In this document: one piece after another, positions 30,567 through 43,250 of the stretch | Layout: each line of letters opens with the position of its first letter | Position numbering within the stretch: the stretch's first letter is position 1 | Source of the DNA: Hawksworthiomyces lignivorus | Lineage: Eukaryota; Ascomycota; Sordariomycetes; Ophiostomatales; Ophiostomataceae | DNA: 64,000 nucleotides | Direction of reading: 5' to 3' | NCBI GenBank assembly: GCA_002917075.1 | Contig: NTMA01000054.1 | Coordinates: forward strand, 62,001 to 126,000 | Notes under the pieces: generated by a model | Database searches by the model: none | Seen by the model: only the letters and a program-made list of their open reading frames with translations | Told to the model about the DNA's origin: nothing | Program-made: the position numbers and the translations under genes

Positions 30567-31726
30567 AAGCGAAATCCATAGCGCCAGAGGCGATTCTCTA
30601 TGTGAGACTAAGCCAGAACCGGTGTGACCAGCTGGAGCAAGGAAAAGTGGTTCTCATGACGAAAAGTATCGATTCTACCACTGAACCTTCGAAAGCCATC
30701 TGTGGAATTGAAAATGGACAAGGCAATCACCTAAGGCGATAAAACTCTAAGAAACACCCGGGGCCTGTCGAGACGACTGCAAATCTGGCATAGGAGCATT
30801 GCGTTGTTTTTGTTGCGTTAGATTGGGTAATCGTTTTCCTGCGCTCACATTAGTTCTTAGGTTCTATTGATGAGCGAAGCCATAAATTTGGTCAGATGTT
30901 GTTAGTGAAATATTGTCTTTTGCTTTCTTGAGCGAAGATCTGGGCTAGGACAACGGTCTCTCAGGAATGCTCATATCATGAACTTCTATTCTCTTCAAAC
31001 TAAAGTTTACAAAAGATACGAAGCATAATATGAGAAAAATCTATAAATCATTGAGAGCAAAGACGTATGGGAGTATTATAATCTTCGTCCGACGTTGATT
31101 TTCCCCAGAGATCAATTTAAACGTCATAGGAGATAATAAATAATGCTATGAAGGTAGTTTGATGCAAACTATATGACATATGTGTGTTTCTACAGTACAG
31201 GAGAAGTATGATTTGGCTGCAGATGTGTCAGCAGAAGAGCTGTGGCCGCCTGTCACCGCATGGTCCTAGACTAATTTCAGTTTTGTCTCAAATCCGATGC
31301 GGCTGAGGGTGGTGGAATTAAGGGGCGTTGTAACCCAGCACATGCATCTTCTAGCAGCTCATTTAACGACATATGTACAAATGTTTGGCTTATTATTGGA
31401 CAGACACCTATCTCTCCCGCAAGGGTTGCCCTGTGAGTGCCATGCTCTCTGGTAGCATATCCTTTGCGGAGTGTCTACTCCGTATCTTCGTGACATCTGT
31501 GCATTCTGGGGCTTGGCAACGGTCTAGAAGGGGCCTTTTTAATGCTCAGGATGCCAGTTCTTTGATTCTTCAAAAAGCATGTAGGGTAAGGAAGCAGCCT
31601 TCGCTCTCTGCGACGTCTTGCTTATTTTATATTATAATCTTCTCTTTTGCTTTGTTTATTCTGGCCGTCTTTCTCACGTAAAAGAAGCGTCCTCGTTGGA
31701 GTGGATCATGGAACTAAAACAGAGAC
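30567..31726. other. Intergenic region upstream of the second regulator
   Basis: About 1.16 kb, AT-rich, without a supported gene. A TACTCCGTA lies at 31476-31484. An ATG at 31708 in another frame precedes the real start at 31727. Confidence 0.5.
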
Positions 31727-34485
31727 ATGTCGGCCTCCATTGCTTCGAGACCCGCTCCGTGCGCGCGGGATGTCTTGGTGCGGCCCATTACCATAGAGCC
31801 CGTTACTGGGCGGCGGACGAAGTCATGTACGGAATGCCAACGAAGAAAGCAAAAGGTTTGTGCATATCTTCCCAAGAGTTTGAGGCCTCGTTTGGGATTA
31901 GTCCCCGATACCCATGTCCGCTCCCCTCTCATCATTTTCTCGATCTCTTGCTTTTGAGATCGGTGTGATGTGATGCAGGTCCATTCGTCGCTGCGCGCTT
32001 GTCCACGCAATGTTGGAGAGTGACATCCCAGCCGTGTTTCCGCTGACGTGCATGGCGCCTTTACTTTTCTCTTGGATTTCTTTTTGCTTTCCTTCTTATT
32101 GCTGCCTATTCTCGAGCCTGATTCTGACACATCATCTTCCTCTTTTAATCCCAGTGTAACAAACTGCAACCATGCAGCAACTGCAAGCGAAGGTTTCCGG
32201 AGCCGGTGTGCGAATACGGACCCTTGAGGTATGTGCTTTAATTCCAGCAATCTCATTCGTCGCCTATATTTGTGTGCAGAGATTTTGTGCATGTTGCAGT
32301 CGTGTTTCTTCCTTGAGTAATAAGAATGGCATTGTCTTGCCCAGTGCTCTTTTTCTAGTTTCGCTCACGCATTCCATCTAGATCATCTAAGCGCCAGATT
32401 ATCTCAGGGGGTCCGCAGCAGAAACCAATCTTCATATTCCCTGTTACCCTCCCTACGAGCACGCCAAGGGCGTTCCATTTTAAACAGCGAGCGCGTCATC
32501 TCTCATCTTCTGCGCCGGACCCGCCGGCTCGCCAGGCTCACAAGAAGACGGCCCCCAAAAAGAAGACCGTTGCATCTCAGCCAGACGCTAGAGCTGCGGC
32601 GGAGAATTTGGCGCCTGTCGAGAACGAGTCTGAGCTTGACGAAAGCAAGAACCCGGTGCCTTCTCTCAACCAAGACGGCCAGCCAACAGTGGATGACGCC
32701 GAAAGCATAGCGGAGGCGGAACTAGCTCTGATACGGCATGGTCCTCAGAGAAACTTCACAGAGACAAATATCGCCCGTCGGAGTATGGGATTTCCATGTC
32801 CGTGGTATCTTTCCAGTCCCCTAGATGCGTTGGGAAGCTTGCCGGTTGCTGTGACCAAAGAAAATGCCATACTCATCCACACATGTAAGTTCAGCAAAGC
32901 ACCTTGTGTTTTGTTCAACCTCTCATTTTTTATTTTTTTATTTTAAATTTCACTGACGGATCAGTCGGGGAGGTGCTCTACCACCTGAAAGGCTCATTCG
33001 ACGGCATTCCTGACCCCGACAACCCTTTTCTTGAATACTATGTGCCTTGGTGCCTGCAGTCGCCTCTCCTCGTGCACTCGTCGCTCTACGTTTCTGCCCA
33101 ACCGTTGGCAGAGCGCCATTATCTTAATGATGCAACCGCTATGCGCATCAAAGGGAAAGCTATTCACATATTAAATGAATATCTGCGAACGGCAGCTTGT
33201 ACCGGTGACGAAGCTATGGGTGCGGTGGTCCAGTTCATCTCCATCGAGTTCTTCTATGGCAGTGCCGAAGTTATGCAGGCTCACCTAGAGGGCTTGAGAC
33301 AAATGATTCTTCTGCGCGGCGGGTTTTCATATTCCCGCGTTGGTGCCTTGGTCACGAAAGTGGCATTGGTGTAAGTGTCTATTTGCATATGTTCAGATTT
33401 TTTTTTTGATTGGCATATTAATCGAAGTATGTGTCCACAGCGGTGACTGTATCATCGCCATAGCCCTTGAACAAGAGCCGATCTTACAGGAGACGACCGA
33501 CTTCAACCACGTCTATGAAGAGCTCTCACCTCCAACGTTCAGTGTCTCACACAGCTCTCCTCTTCTCGTGCCGCGCTTACCTTTCGGCTTCTGTATCGGA
33601 TCACTTGGCTTGCATCCAGCCACTGCGTGGATTCTGGATGAAGTCGCCTTCCTGATCAATATGGTGCTCGACATGCCATCTGATCCATCGAAGCAGGAGT
33701 ACGAAAAACTGCAGTCAACTTCTGCCTGGACTTTCGATCGCATTTCCCAATTGCCTGCGGAGTCTGTCGACCCTGCTGTTCCGGTAGAAACCTTTTTATC
33801 TTGTCGTGTGGACGAGACGGATGCCGACGCTCGAGAGAGCAGTCTTCCTGTCGGGATGAAAGAGAAAGTGGCCAACTCGTCTACTGTTTACGACGAAAGA
33901 GGATTATCTGCTGAGCCTCAAGATGAAAGCTCACTGAAACCACATTCCCTCCTCCCACGCTACCCTCAGTTCACCACGGAGTTTCGAACTTCACCGTTAT
34001 CTCCATCTTCCTCGCACAATGCAAGTAGATCAGACCCCGCATCGGCTACGATCGCAGAAATGAGCAGCTACCCACCACCGACTGGTCCATTGTATACAGC
34101 CGTACGGTTGACCGCACTGATTTACACCCGTGCCATAATGGAGCGCAGGCCCTTTAGCGCCGTTGCTTCTGACAGTGAAGTGCTGGACATCCTAGCTGCC
34201 TCATGGCGTCTGCCCCTGGACCGCTGGCGCAGCGTGGTGGGGATCTTCATCTTTGTGATGGTGGGCCTGGTGCCGACGATGCACCAGCGCAGCGACAGAG
34301 AAGAAGGAGGTATCCGCTCGCACATCCATACACGGTTCTCCAAGTCCATTCTGCAGATCGGATTGATGAACATATCGCTTGTAGACTGGCCGGCGTGCAA
34401 TGAGATGATGAGCCGGGCGCTGCGGCTTCAGCGCTGGCTTCGTGGCGAAGGGAAGGCAGAAGCGACAAGGTCAAGCGAGATATGA
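31727..34485 (+). CDS. Zn2Cys6 fungal transcription factor (718 aa)
   Basis: Five exons (31727-31855, 32155-32228, 32382-32884, 32965-33370, 33441-34485) give 718 residues. The zinc cluster is split by the first intron: Cys34, Cys37 lie in exon 1 and Cys44, 50, 53 and 62 in exon 2 (C-x2-C-x6-C-x5-C-x2-C-x8-C), with basic residues between. A Lys/Pro-rich linker follows, then a helical region with PWYLSSPLDALGSLPV and FLEYYVPWCLQSPLL, typical of the fungal-specific regulator domain (DUF3468/Fungal_trans_2). The C-terminal third is Ser/Pro-rich. It is a nuclear regulator, downstream of and in the same direction as the P450, so it is a natural candidate as pathway-specific activator of the 23.6-30.6 kb set. 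That link is inference. Confidence 0.9.
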
Positions 34486-36238
34486 TGATGTAGCCCGGCG
34501 ATCCTCAAAATATGAGATTCAGACAGTGTTAAGATAGAACCAACGGCTACCGGAACCCGTTGTCATTTTTGTGAAATACAGATTTTAATTCCCCCCAAAA
34601 AATGAAACTATAAAAAAGGCGCGAATAGGATGAACTGAGCAAACTGAATTTTTAAAATAAAATTAGACGAAGAGAAATAAGCTTTAGACGTTATGCGCAG
34701 CGACGAAGACGTAAACCTTAGCATACATAATACCTGTAAGATTAAATGATGAATATTAATAAGGAATTATCCACAACGGGACCGAGCCGGGAACTAAAAG
34801 TAAGGCTCCTGCTGCCAAGTCGCTATTTGGTCTTTGCTTCTTTCACCATGTAACCTTGGTCATTGCTTTTCTATTTACCTCCTTTGTCATATCTTACACG
34901 TACGAAACGAAACTCTCTTGTTCCCCTGCTACTCTGTGCCACATACAATTGCTTTGATTCAGCTAAATTTTGCAAAGTTGCCACTTCAGGCTAGGAACGC
35001 CGCAAAGGCAATACGAGAAAATTTGTTTGTTAGATTCGTTGAATCAATGAAAGAATAAAAATAATAAATAAAAAGAATATGGCTACCCTGTCAGAAAAAT
35101 ATGTCTCTTTTTGTAAGGCAATATTATAGATCTCCAATTTCGACCGTACCAGTAAGTAGCAGCAATACATGCCAGGCGCCCTGAGAGCTGGCCTCCTGAC
35201 TGCACTAGAGTGGACCTCCGCTCCAGGACTGCATCCCGCCAGGACGAATTAGGGCTCAATAAATCATTCAGCTGGGTTTCCGATCTCTGATCCCTCCCAA
35301 TTCCAGTCATTAAAGTGTCTTTGCCTTCTCTTTATCACTTTTCGAGTACTGAAAACCTTCCAACTCCGCTAAAAGTTGGTCTATTTGATTGCGAAACAGC
35401 ACCTTACAGCTACTTATGGAGTGCCTATGCTTATCTTTCCATGGTTCGTCAGATATGCTGGCAGGAGGGAGGCAAACATTCCGATCAAGTTTAATTCATG
35501 GACACTCAGCTGCTCCTCTGCCTGCTTATTGAGTCGGTCCATATCAATTGCGAGAGCCAGCTTTCGACAGCCGCTCGTCTCTGAGAGTGCAGTGACCAAG
35601 CAGTCAATACTTTCAGAAACATGAGTATTGTCTCCTAGATATCACATGTGATACCACCCTCATATCAGAAACTCCATCGAATCCACTTCCCTTCTAGGCC
35701 TACAGCCTTCTCAAGCCTTGAATTATTTTCTAATCCAGCTAGCCACAATTACTTGTTCTCTCTTGATAAGAGACCTTTGAAGGCGTTGCCTAAGCTCTCT
35801 GGAGCGGTAGCAGAGAGGGTTGAGAAAATTGAGGCTTGACCATAGTGCTTGCGGGAGGTTGGCAAGAAGCATGGAAGTGCTGCAGGAAGACTTTGAGCAG
35901 AATATTAACTACATATTGGTATTAGAGATTTATCGTGACCCACTTCAAGTGGCAAGATGCTGCCGTGACTGGATGGGATGCATGACAGATAGAAAGACGA
36001 AAGCAACGAAAGAAGTAAAAATCAATAAAATGAAAATGCCTGTGATGGTGATAGCGCCCTGCTTCTTTCAGGTAGCTGCAAAACTATGAGAGCTAACTAA
36101 CTAGGAAAATAACAAGAAGAATTCACGTAATATATATGGCTGTGTAGCTTGTGTTAAGAACAAGAAGAGAGAAAGAGCCTTGGCAGATTCGCAGGTAACT
36201 GCTTTTTTTTTTTTGGTTTTGGTTTTGGCTTCCCAACT
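34486..36238. other. Intergenic region
   Basis: About 1.75 kb with no supported gene. It is AT-rich with A/T runs near 34600-34680 and 35050. Short frames here have no protein-like character. Confidence 0.5.
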
Positions 36239-39200
36239 ATGTCTCTAAACGAAGCTTCCCAAGTGCAGGTGGTATCTACTGCCATTGTATCAGATGCTTC
36301 TCCGGTTGTATCGAAAACCGTGACTGAGGCATCGGAGACAACTATCACGACCCTAAAGTCCAGCAATGTATCTTCACAGACTATCTCTGTCCAAACAGCA
36401 ACTGATACCATACAGCATGAGTCGACTCTTATAACTGCGCCAGCAAAGGTCACTATCACAGAATTTGCAGCTGGTTCAGGTGTTGCAGATGCTTCAGACA
36501 AGCTGGCAGCGAGCAAGACTCATTCCACTGCAGGTATTACTGGCAAAGCTAGCAATGGCAGCACTGCAAAGAAGACAGCAGGCACTGCAGTCAACCAGGT
36601 CACGTCCAGTTCTTCGGCTAAGCCTAAAACATCCCAGGTCCCTTCTCCATCGTCTGGCTCAAAAGCCACCAAACCAAAGCGAGCGCCCCCTGGATACAAG
36701 CTCGTCAAGGTTACGAACGCAGCTGGAGAAGTGATCGTGGTCAAGAAGAAACTCACTCCCGAGGAGCTTGCTGAAGCTGAGAAAAAAGGAGACAAGCAAG
36801 CTGCTGACAGTACTGCTGCCGATCAGAATAAATCAGTGGCTTACAAGATCGTCTCTGTTTCTCAAGTAAGTCGATTTGTTTGCTGTTACCACTGACGTCT
36901 TCCTTCCATAACAGCACCAGCTAATACCTACGTCAGCCTGATGGGACTCTGGTCAAAGTTAGACGGCCAATCCGTTCCCAAGATGAAGCCAAGAAACTAG
37001 AGGAAAAGAAGCCTGCTGCTGCTGCCACTTCATTGGCCACTGCCAAATATACCCCCAAGGATGCTAAAGCTGCTGAAGGTAGCGGCAAAGATGAAGTCGA
37101 TCCTGCTACTCTTCAAGAAATGATCGAAGACCAGAAACACCGCTACCGCATGGGAAGACGAAAGAAATTTGGTCGGTCGATGTTCCGTGGCTTTGCCGGA
37201 CATCTCTTGGGAGAACTTCCAAGCATCGAAATTGATTCACACGGCTTCCAAGAAGATGATGAAATCGTCTCTAATGACGACTCTGATCTAGACTATGACA
37301 GTGGCAATGACAGTCACAGCCTTAATGGTGGCGACGAACACGAAGAGACTCATGGCAATAGTCAAAATGGCCATGATCTAGACGGTCATGAAAAAAAGAA
37401 CTCCGGCTCAAGTAAGTGAACAATTTACGTCGCCGAGTGCTAGCTGACTACCCTGGCTTCCTCCTACCTTCGATTGCATTGCATATTTTTCTGTCCCTCT
37501 CTCTCACTCTCCTTCATTTTCTTGCCTTTTTTTTATTTCTTTTTTACTTTGAGAATATCTTTCTGACATAGCAATAAATAACAGCAGATTCAACGCTCAA
37601 GATCAATACCAAGTCGATTGCCGAGAATGTTCTCAATGCTGCAACGACCACCCACACGCAGAAGACAACGTCGGACAAGAACCAGCCGGCAAAAACAGAA
37701 AATGGAACTGAAGCCGCGAAAGGCAAGGTTACTTACAAAGTCACAGAGAAAGATCATGAAAATTTAGACAAAGAAAAACCGGTTTCCCAGCTCCGTAGGC
37801 ATTGGGAAAATGTTTCGTTTTATTTTCTTGCCAGTCTGTCCGTGGTTCTTCCCGTATTATTTTTATGTACGTCCATACCCCTTCTCTGCGAAGTTTTCTC
37901 GGTTCAGATAGTGTACTTATCCGTTTCCTGCCTTTAGTCTTGGCTATTGCCATTACCCTCATGGACCAGAAGTCAGTTGGATCTGGATGGGACAACGTCT
38001 CGAGGGCCATTGAAGTTGCCATCTCAGCTTGGCCGATTATTTTTGCTGCTGTCGTAGCCCAGTGCTTTAAAACGTTTGCTACATACAAAGTCGAACGAGG
38101 CATTAAGTTACTTCAGCTAGAGCAGCTGGTTGGAAGCAATTCGTTCGCCAGCGCCGCCAAGCAGCCTCTTCTGCTGCGGAGGCTTGATGTGTATGCACTC
38201 TTAATATTTGTCGCTTGGTGCTTGTCGCCAATTGGCTCCCAAGCTCTGGTCCGCGTCAAGACTACTGAGTGGGTGTCGGCGGCCAATGTTACGAAAGTCT
38301 GGTATCTTAACCGAAACGGGATGAACCCTATCTTCTCGGACCCCGAAACCTACTCTGACGGTAACGACTACAAAACACATGTGCAGGAGGCTACGTTATA
38401 TTTCCAGAGTATCTATCTCCCGGACTCTGGTCCCGGGGGAGAAAAAGCAAAATTAAACCAAGATGCGTGGGATAATCCGCAAACGTTCCCCCAAAACACC
38501 AGCTACTTTCCTTCGTCCGTCTTTGGCATCCCTTTTTTCCTCACAGATTCTATATTATATGAGTATAGAGAACAATACCTTTCTGGAGCTGATGTATCCA
38601 AGAACAATGCAGACTCTCTGCGCCAGGAATCATATAAGTTCCCTGTCAACACTTCTTACTATGGCTTTACGTGTGGAGATTGGTCAACGCTTAGTAGCGA
38701 AAACTTCGTCAACAAGATAGATCAATATGGCTTGACACCTCCTTCTGTCAGCTTTCCAACATTCTACATGGCATTCGGCTGGAGCGATAGTGAACGCGAG
38801 CAATATAACATTACCGATCCTTTAGCTAGCTTGCCCTTCTCACCTACGACATTGCGATTCGGCTCCTTTAACTGGGCGGATGACCCAGACAATAACATTA
38901 CAGATTTGAATACGAATACGTCGCATTATCCATACACCATTCCGAAACCTGGCAGCGACGCGAGCTACTCGTACATCGAGTGCCAAATGAACCAGGTCTT
39001 CGTCTATTACAATGTTCTCTGCGGCGCGACGCAGTCGGAGTTTTTGAACTATACTGGTTACGATTGCTACGTCGATGATGCGATAGAGAGCGAAACTTCA
39101 AACGAGAAGACGGTCATCATAGATTTCACCAATGATTTTTTGCACGCGGTGACGCCAACGGCCTATGCAGACAGAACTATAACCCCTTGTAAGACGAATT

Positions 39201-39985
39201 TATTATTTCCTTGATGCCTTCTATCCATCGCCATGTTTATTTCTCTTCTTCTAATGCAGCCGGAACCACTAGTTGAGCGATTTCTTTCATCAGAGGGCGA
39301 TCGCCTCGACGAGCTATTCACTGCTTTTGAAAGCAGCAAAGAGTACTCCTCCAATTCAACCTTTCGTAATGAAACATACAACGGCTATGCAAACTGGTAC
39401 AAAATGAGCGACACCGAAACCGATGTCTTTGGCGATACTTTTGGCTATGCCTTCAACTCATGGTTAGATGCTGGCTATTGTCCTGGCTCCTGCAGAACAA
39501 CATATCCAGACTTCACTCTCAACAAGACGTTTATGAACTTGGCGCTGGAAAAAATTGGGAAGGGGGACGACGTGCCGACTTTCCTTGGTGCCATGCTAAG
39601 CCTAGACCCTGCTATGTTTACATACAGCAATGCCAGCTGGACATATACCAAAGACCTCGTCTATGTAACGCAGAAGCCGTACCTGATTCTCTTTTACATC
39701 TGCTCTGTCCTCCTGCTCCTATTTGGGGCCGTGAGCGTGCTAGTCGAATCGCGCATCGTGGCACCAGACGTGCTCGGCTACGCCAGTACAGTGGCACGCA
39801 ACAGCCGTTATCTGCACCTTCCGGTGACCAACCCGGGCATGAGCGGCGCTGAGCGGCTGCGGAAGGTCGGCGGAACCGTGGTTATGATGCAGGATGTCAA
39901 AGGTGGCGCTCCCGTAGGCAAGATTGCGCTGGGTCTGAAAAAGGACGACTCAGAGCCGCTGCGCTTCGGTCGGCCCTATCGTTGA
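36239..39985 (+). CDS. Large fungal membrane protein with repeat-bearing disordered N-terminus (1115 aa)
   Basis: Five exons (36239-36865, 36937-37411, 37585-37866, 37938-39188, 39273-39985) join into 1115 residues. The N-terminal 430 residues are Ser/Thr/Lys-rich with related short segments (GYKLVKV..GEVIVV near 152, YKIVSVSQPDGTLVKV near 202, TYKVTEK near 430) and an acidic patch. The membrane part begins with a hydrophobic segment split by intron 3 (about 441-468), then helices around AISAWPIIFAAVVAQ and DVYALLIFVAWCLSP, a large loop of about 500 residues with many N-x-S/T sites, and a last helix at YLILFYICSVLLLLFG. This belongs to a widespread uncharacterised fungal family, as far as I recognise. 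The last acceptor is CTAG at 39272, as the nearer CAG breaks frame. Function unknown. Confidence 0.83.
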
Positions 39986-41514
39986 TACTCTAGCGGACGG
40001 TGCCATTTGTGTTCTGTGCTATTTATGTTTCGCTCGCCGTCGTTCGCGTTGGATCACTGTTTTCTTCTTTAATACCGATTTGAAATTACCTTGAAGTAGA
40101 ATTGCGTATCTTATTCTAAACCCGCGTTATGCTTTTCTTACTTCGCCACGTTTAGCCTTTCGTGCTTAGGATATGTTCCTCTTTGTTAGACGAACGGCAA
40201 CCATCTGGAAATGCCTGGGATGTGTAGCAGTTTTGTCTTGTGGCAGCATGAAATGTTTTATTATTCTGAACTGGTCGCGGCTGTAATAATATCTCGGGAA
40301 TCAAGAAAGGAAAAAATAACATTGGACGTTTATGCTTGCCACATCTTAAGCAGTGCACACAATGACAGTCATTGTTCAACATTACGGTGAAATGGCGAAA
40401 CAGTCTTCTACGGAGTCTCTTCATCTCCCTAAAGCACAAGAGACCAAGGAGTGAAACAAGATCGTTTGCCAAGACGAGATTCACTAACACAAGAGAGGGA
40501 GGCCGTCTAAAACTGCCATAAACTCGATTGAGGCTAGTGAACTCCAGTGCCAAGAAAACTTTAAATCTTTTAAGTTGCCAAGAGCAAGAAAGAATGCAGG
40601 CAGACAGACACATCTTGATTGCGTTTGTTCCAATTTTAGCTGTCTTGATCGAATTGGCATGTCTTTCGGATACCGGACGGTTTTGCGAAACGACTCCCAG
40701 TGGAGCCGCGCCCACAAGGAAAAGACTCCCCTGTTTCTGCAAGGCTGCTTTGCAACGCGCTCGGTTTTTAAGTTTCTTGATTTTTGTCTTCTAAAGATTT
40801 GGTGGCATTTCTTTTTCTACTGAGCGAGTTTACATAATACGTGCTGTCCGAGATCACGCCAGAAGTCAATAGCGTCAATGCGGTGGTTGCACGTTTGAAG
40901 TTTGGCCGGGGCGTGGCGGCTCTGCTGCGCAGATCAAACACGACACAATGACAGCCCGCAACAGCTTCCGGCTGTATGTACTTCTTGCGTCCCGCTTCTC
41001 GGCCCTCCATTCATCTGCGCTTGTTTTCTGCTATGAATTTCCCTGTCTAGGAGCTTTTCCAACTCGCTCAAACCCACATGTTTAGTATCAGGGGTTCCCG
41101 AAACTGCGATCGACAGGCCAGAAAAGGGTGTGCAAAGAAAGGGAGATCGATGTGTTGAATAATGACAAAAAGAAAGAAAGAGCAAGAAGAGTACAGCGTT
41201 AAGTGGTCCACCGCGGCAGCCAAGGAATACCAAGACAGATCTATTTGAAGCCAAGCCCATCCCGATCCCCTATGCACATTTCTCTTCCTTCTTCTGGTTT
41301 CTTCATCATCCAAACCTTTTTGTTCATTTCGTTCAGAGGTAAGTCTTGGCATCTCTAGTATTCTCTTCGTAAACAAAGAAAGACAAAAACTAACTCGATG
41401 TATTCGAACTCATAGCTGTGCTCGTTATTCTTTACTTCGCCGGTCGACTTAATTTCTTTGTATTTTATTATTTATTTATATATTTTTATTCCATTTCCTC
41501 TTAAAAATTTCAAA
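39986..41514. other. Intergenic region
   Basis: About 1.5 kb without a supported gene. A 196-codon minus-strand frame at 40152-40742 starts with a non-ATG codon and lacks domain character. The last 250 bases are the AT- and CT-rich leader of the small secreted protein. Confidence 0.5.
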
Positions 41515-41928
41515 ATGAAGTACCTCAGCGCTCTTCTCGTCCTCCTCGGCGCCAGCGCCTCGCTCGTTGCTGCTGCCCCCAAGAACGACAACGCCAACAA
41601 GGCTCAGGACGCTGCCAACGCCCAGGTGAGCGTCAATGCCGCCGCCAACAACGGCGCCGGGGGCATTGCGGCTGCCGACGAAGCTGCCGAGGACGTCGCC
41701 CTCGTGGAAGCTGGTGACCGTACGTCTCCAAACTAAGTCTCGCTTTCTGTTTTGCCAACCATGCTAACCCACACAGTTGGTGCGGCCACCACTGGTGCCA
41801 TCTTCGCGTCGATCGATGCCATTTTCAAGGCCTCTGAGGCTGCGGCTACCGCCACTGCTGCTGCTGCCAACGCCGATGCCAAGGCAACTCCTGCTGCCAA
41901 GGCCAACGCCAAGGGCGGCAAGAACTAG
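41515..41928 (+). CDS. Small secreted Ala/Asn-rich protein (118 aa)
   Basis: Two exons, 41515-41719 and 41777-41928, give 118 residues. The start context is AAAATGAAG. A clear signal peptide (MKYLSALLVLLGASASLVAA) is cut near residue 20-21. The mature protein is rich in Ala, Asn and Asp, has no cysteine, and ends basic (KANAKGGKN). The intron has GTACGT and CACAG borders with a GCTAACC branch sequence. A cysteine-free, low-complexity secreted protein could be a cell-wall or surface component, or an effector-like protein; no family is recognised. Confidence 0.8.
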
Positions 41929-43250
41929 ATTCGATTTCCTGTTCTCCAAGTCCATGTCCTAGACAAATATAAAATAAAATCCATGCCTGTTTAACGCGCA
42001 GGTCGTTCGGCTTATCGGTTTGGGAAATGCCCCTAGTCTTCTCGCAGTGGCCGCTAAGATCGCGCCGCGGGACGGGGAAGGCAGTGGGTATATGATAGGG
42101 AAGAACTTGGTTCTGTGCAAGGGCGTCGATGCGCCTTTTGAACGGGGTTGGTATAGATCATATAATGTAGATACTAAAACCAAGATAAAAAAAAATTGCA
42201 TATATGGATCTGCCTATGAATTCCAGTGACAGACGTCAGCACCCAATTTCACGCGTCTGATATTAATGGATCGATTAGATTGAGAAACAAGCTACAGGAG
42301 TAACTCCACACACTGACCACCTTGCTTTTTCTTCTGGTCTAACAGCCCTTTGTTGTCAGGAACAAAATCAAGGGGTAGTGCTAATGAATTCATTTGTGTC
42401 TTAGGAGGCTGTAGATGGATACCGACTGTTGGTACCCCCCACACTGGACTACGAGTACCTTTAGTAAACGGGAGCGGTGCGTTAGTGTTGTAGCCTTCTA
42501 ACCAAAACCGCACAAAAGTCGAGGTTTGCCAACTAAGGATCGGAGCTATCACCACGGCCTTCCTAGGCTTAGACACGAGATTGGAGAGAATTGCGGCTGT
42601 AACTGCTCCCAACGTTGTAAACTTTTTGGCGATCGCTTTCTCACACTAATTTCCCGTTGGCCGAAACCCGACGCTCACCGACATGCCAAGTGAAATAATG
42701 AACGGTACGACCAAACAATTACACAAACAAAAAAAAAAGGACAAAGGGTAACTGGGGCTGTTGCTGTCGGCCAAGGTTCGATTAATGCCTAGCTTGCTGT
42801 AGCAGCAATCACACCGATACTAAGATACACAATGACACGAGAAAGCATCTCAGATACAATTGAGACCATGCGAGTCGATTCTCTAGCTTACATCTACGCG
42901 CAGCTTAGCTGCCAACGTCATATGCCAAGCTGCAATATTCATCACGCCCAGAACCAATTGTGGTCAGATAGCTTCCACAATGAATGACAAAAGTACGTGA
43001 TTTGTGGAGGCATTTCTTCAGCTCTATACGATGTGCGACCTGTCTTACCTCATCCTTGCAGCTGCAAGAGCTGGTCATTTGGACAGTAGCTAGGTACAAC
43101 AACAACATGTAAGCACTACTTAAACTTCCGATGTCCCGCTTTGGTCAGCCCAAGAGCTTCAACCCAGTCTCGCCAGTCTTCCAATTCTCGTACGCTCTCT
43201 TGTAGATATTCAGCAGAGCGGGGAGAAAATACATCTTTACGGCCCTCAAA
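41929..43250. other. Intergenic region with a possible protein-like relic
   Basis: About 1.3 kb. The minus strand at 42295-42648 has an open, ATG-less frame of about 117 codons with balanced, protein-like composition. No family is recognised. The rest holds an A10 run near 42730 and the promoter of the next gene. Confidence 0.4.

Noticed and set aside
39251..39260. Acceptor CAG at 39259 for the last intron of the large membrane protein
   Set aside because: It lies only a few bases after the branch point and gives a stop after five codons; the TAG at 39272 keeps frame.
40152..40742. 196-codon minus-strand frame
   Set aside because: It begins with a non-ATG codon, and shows no signal peptide, domain, or family resemblance.
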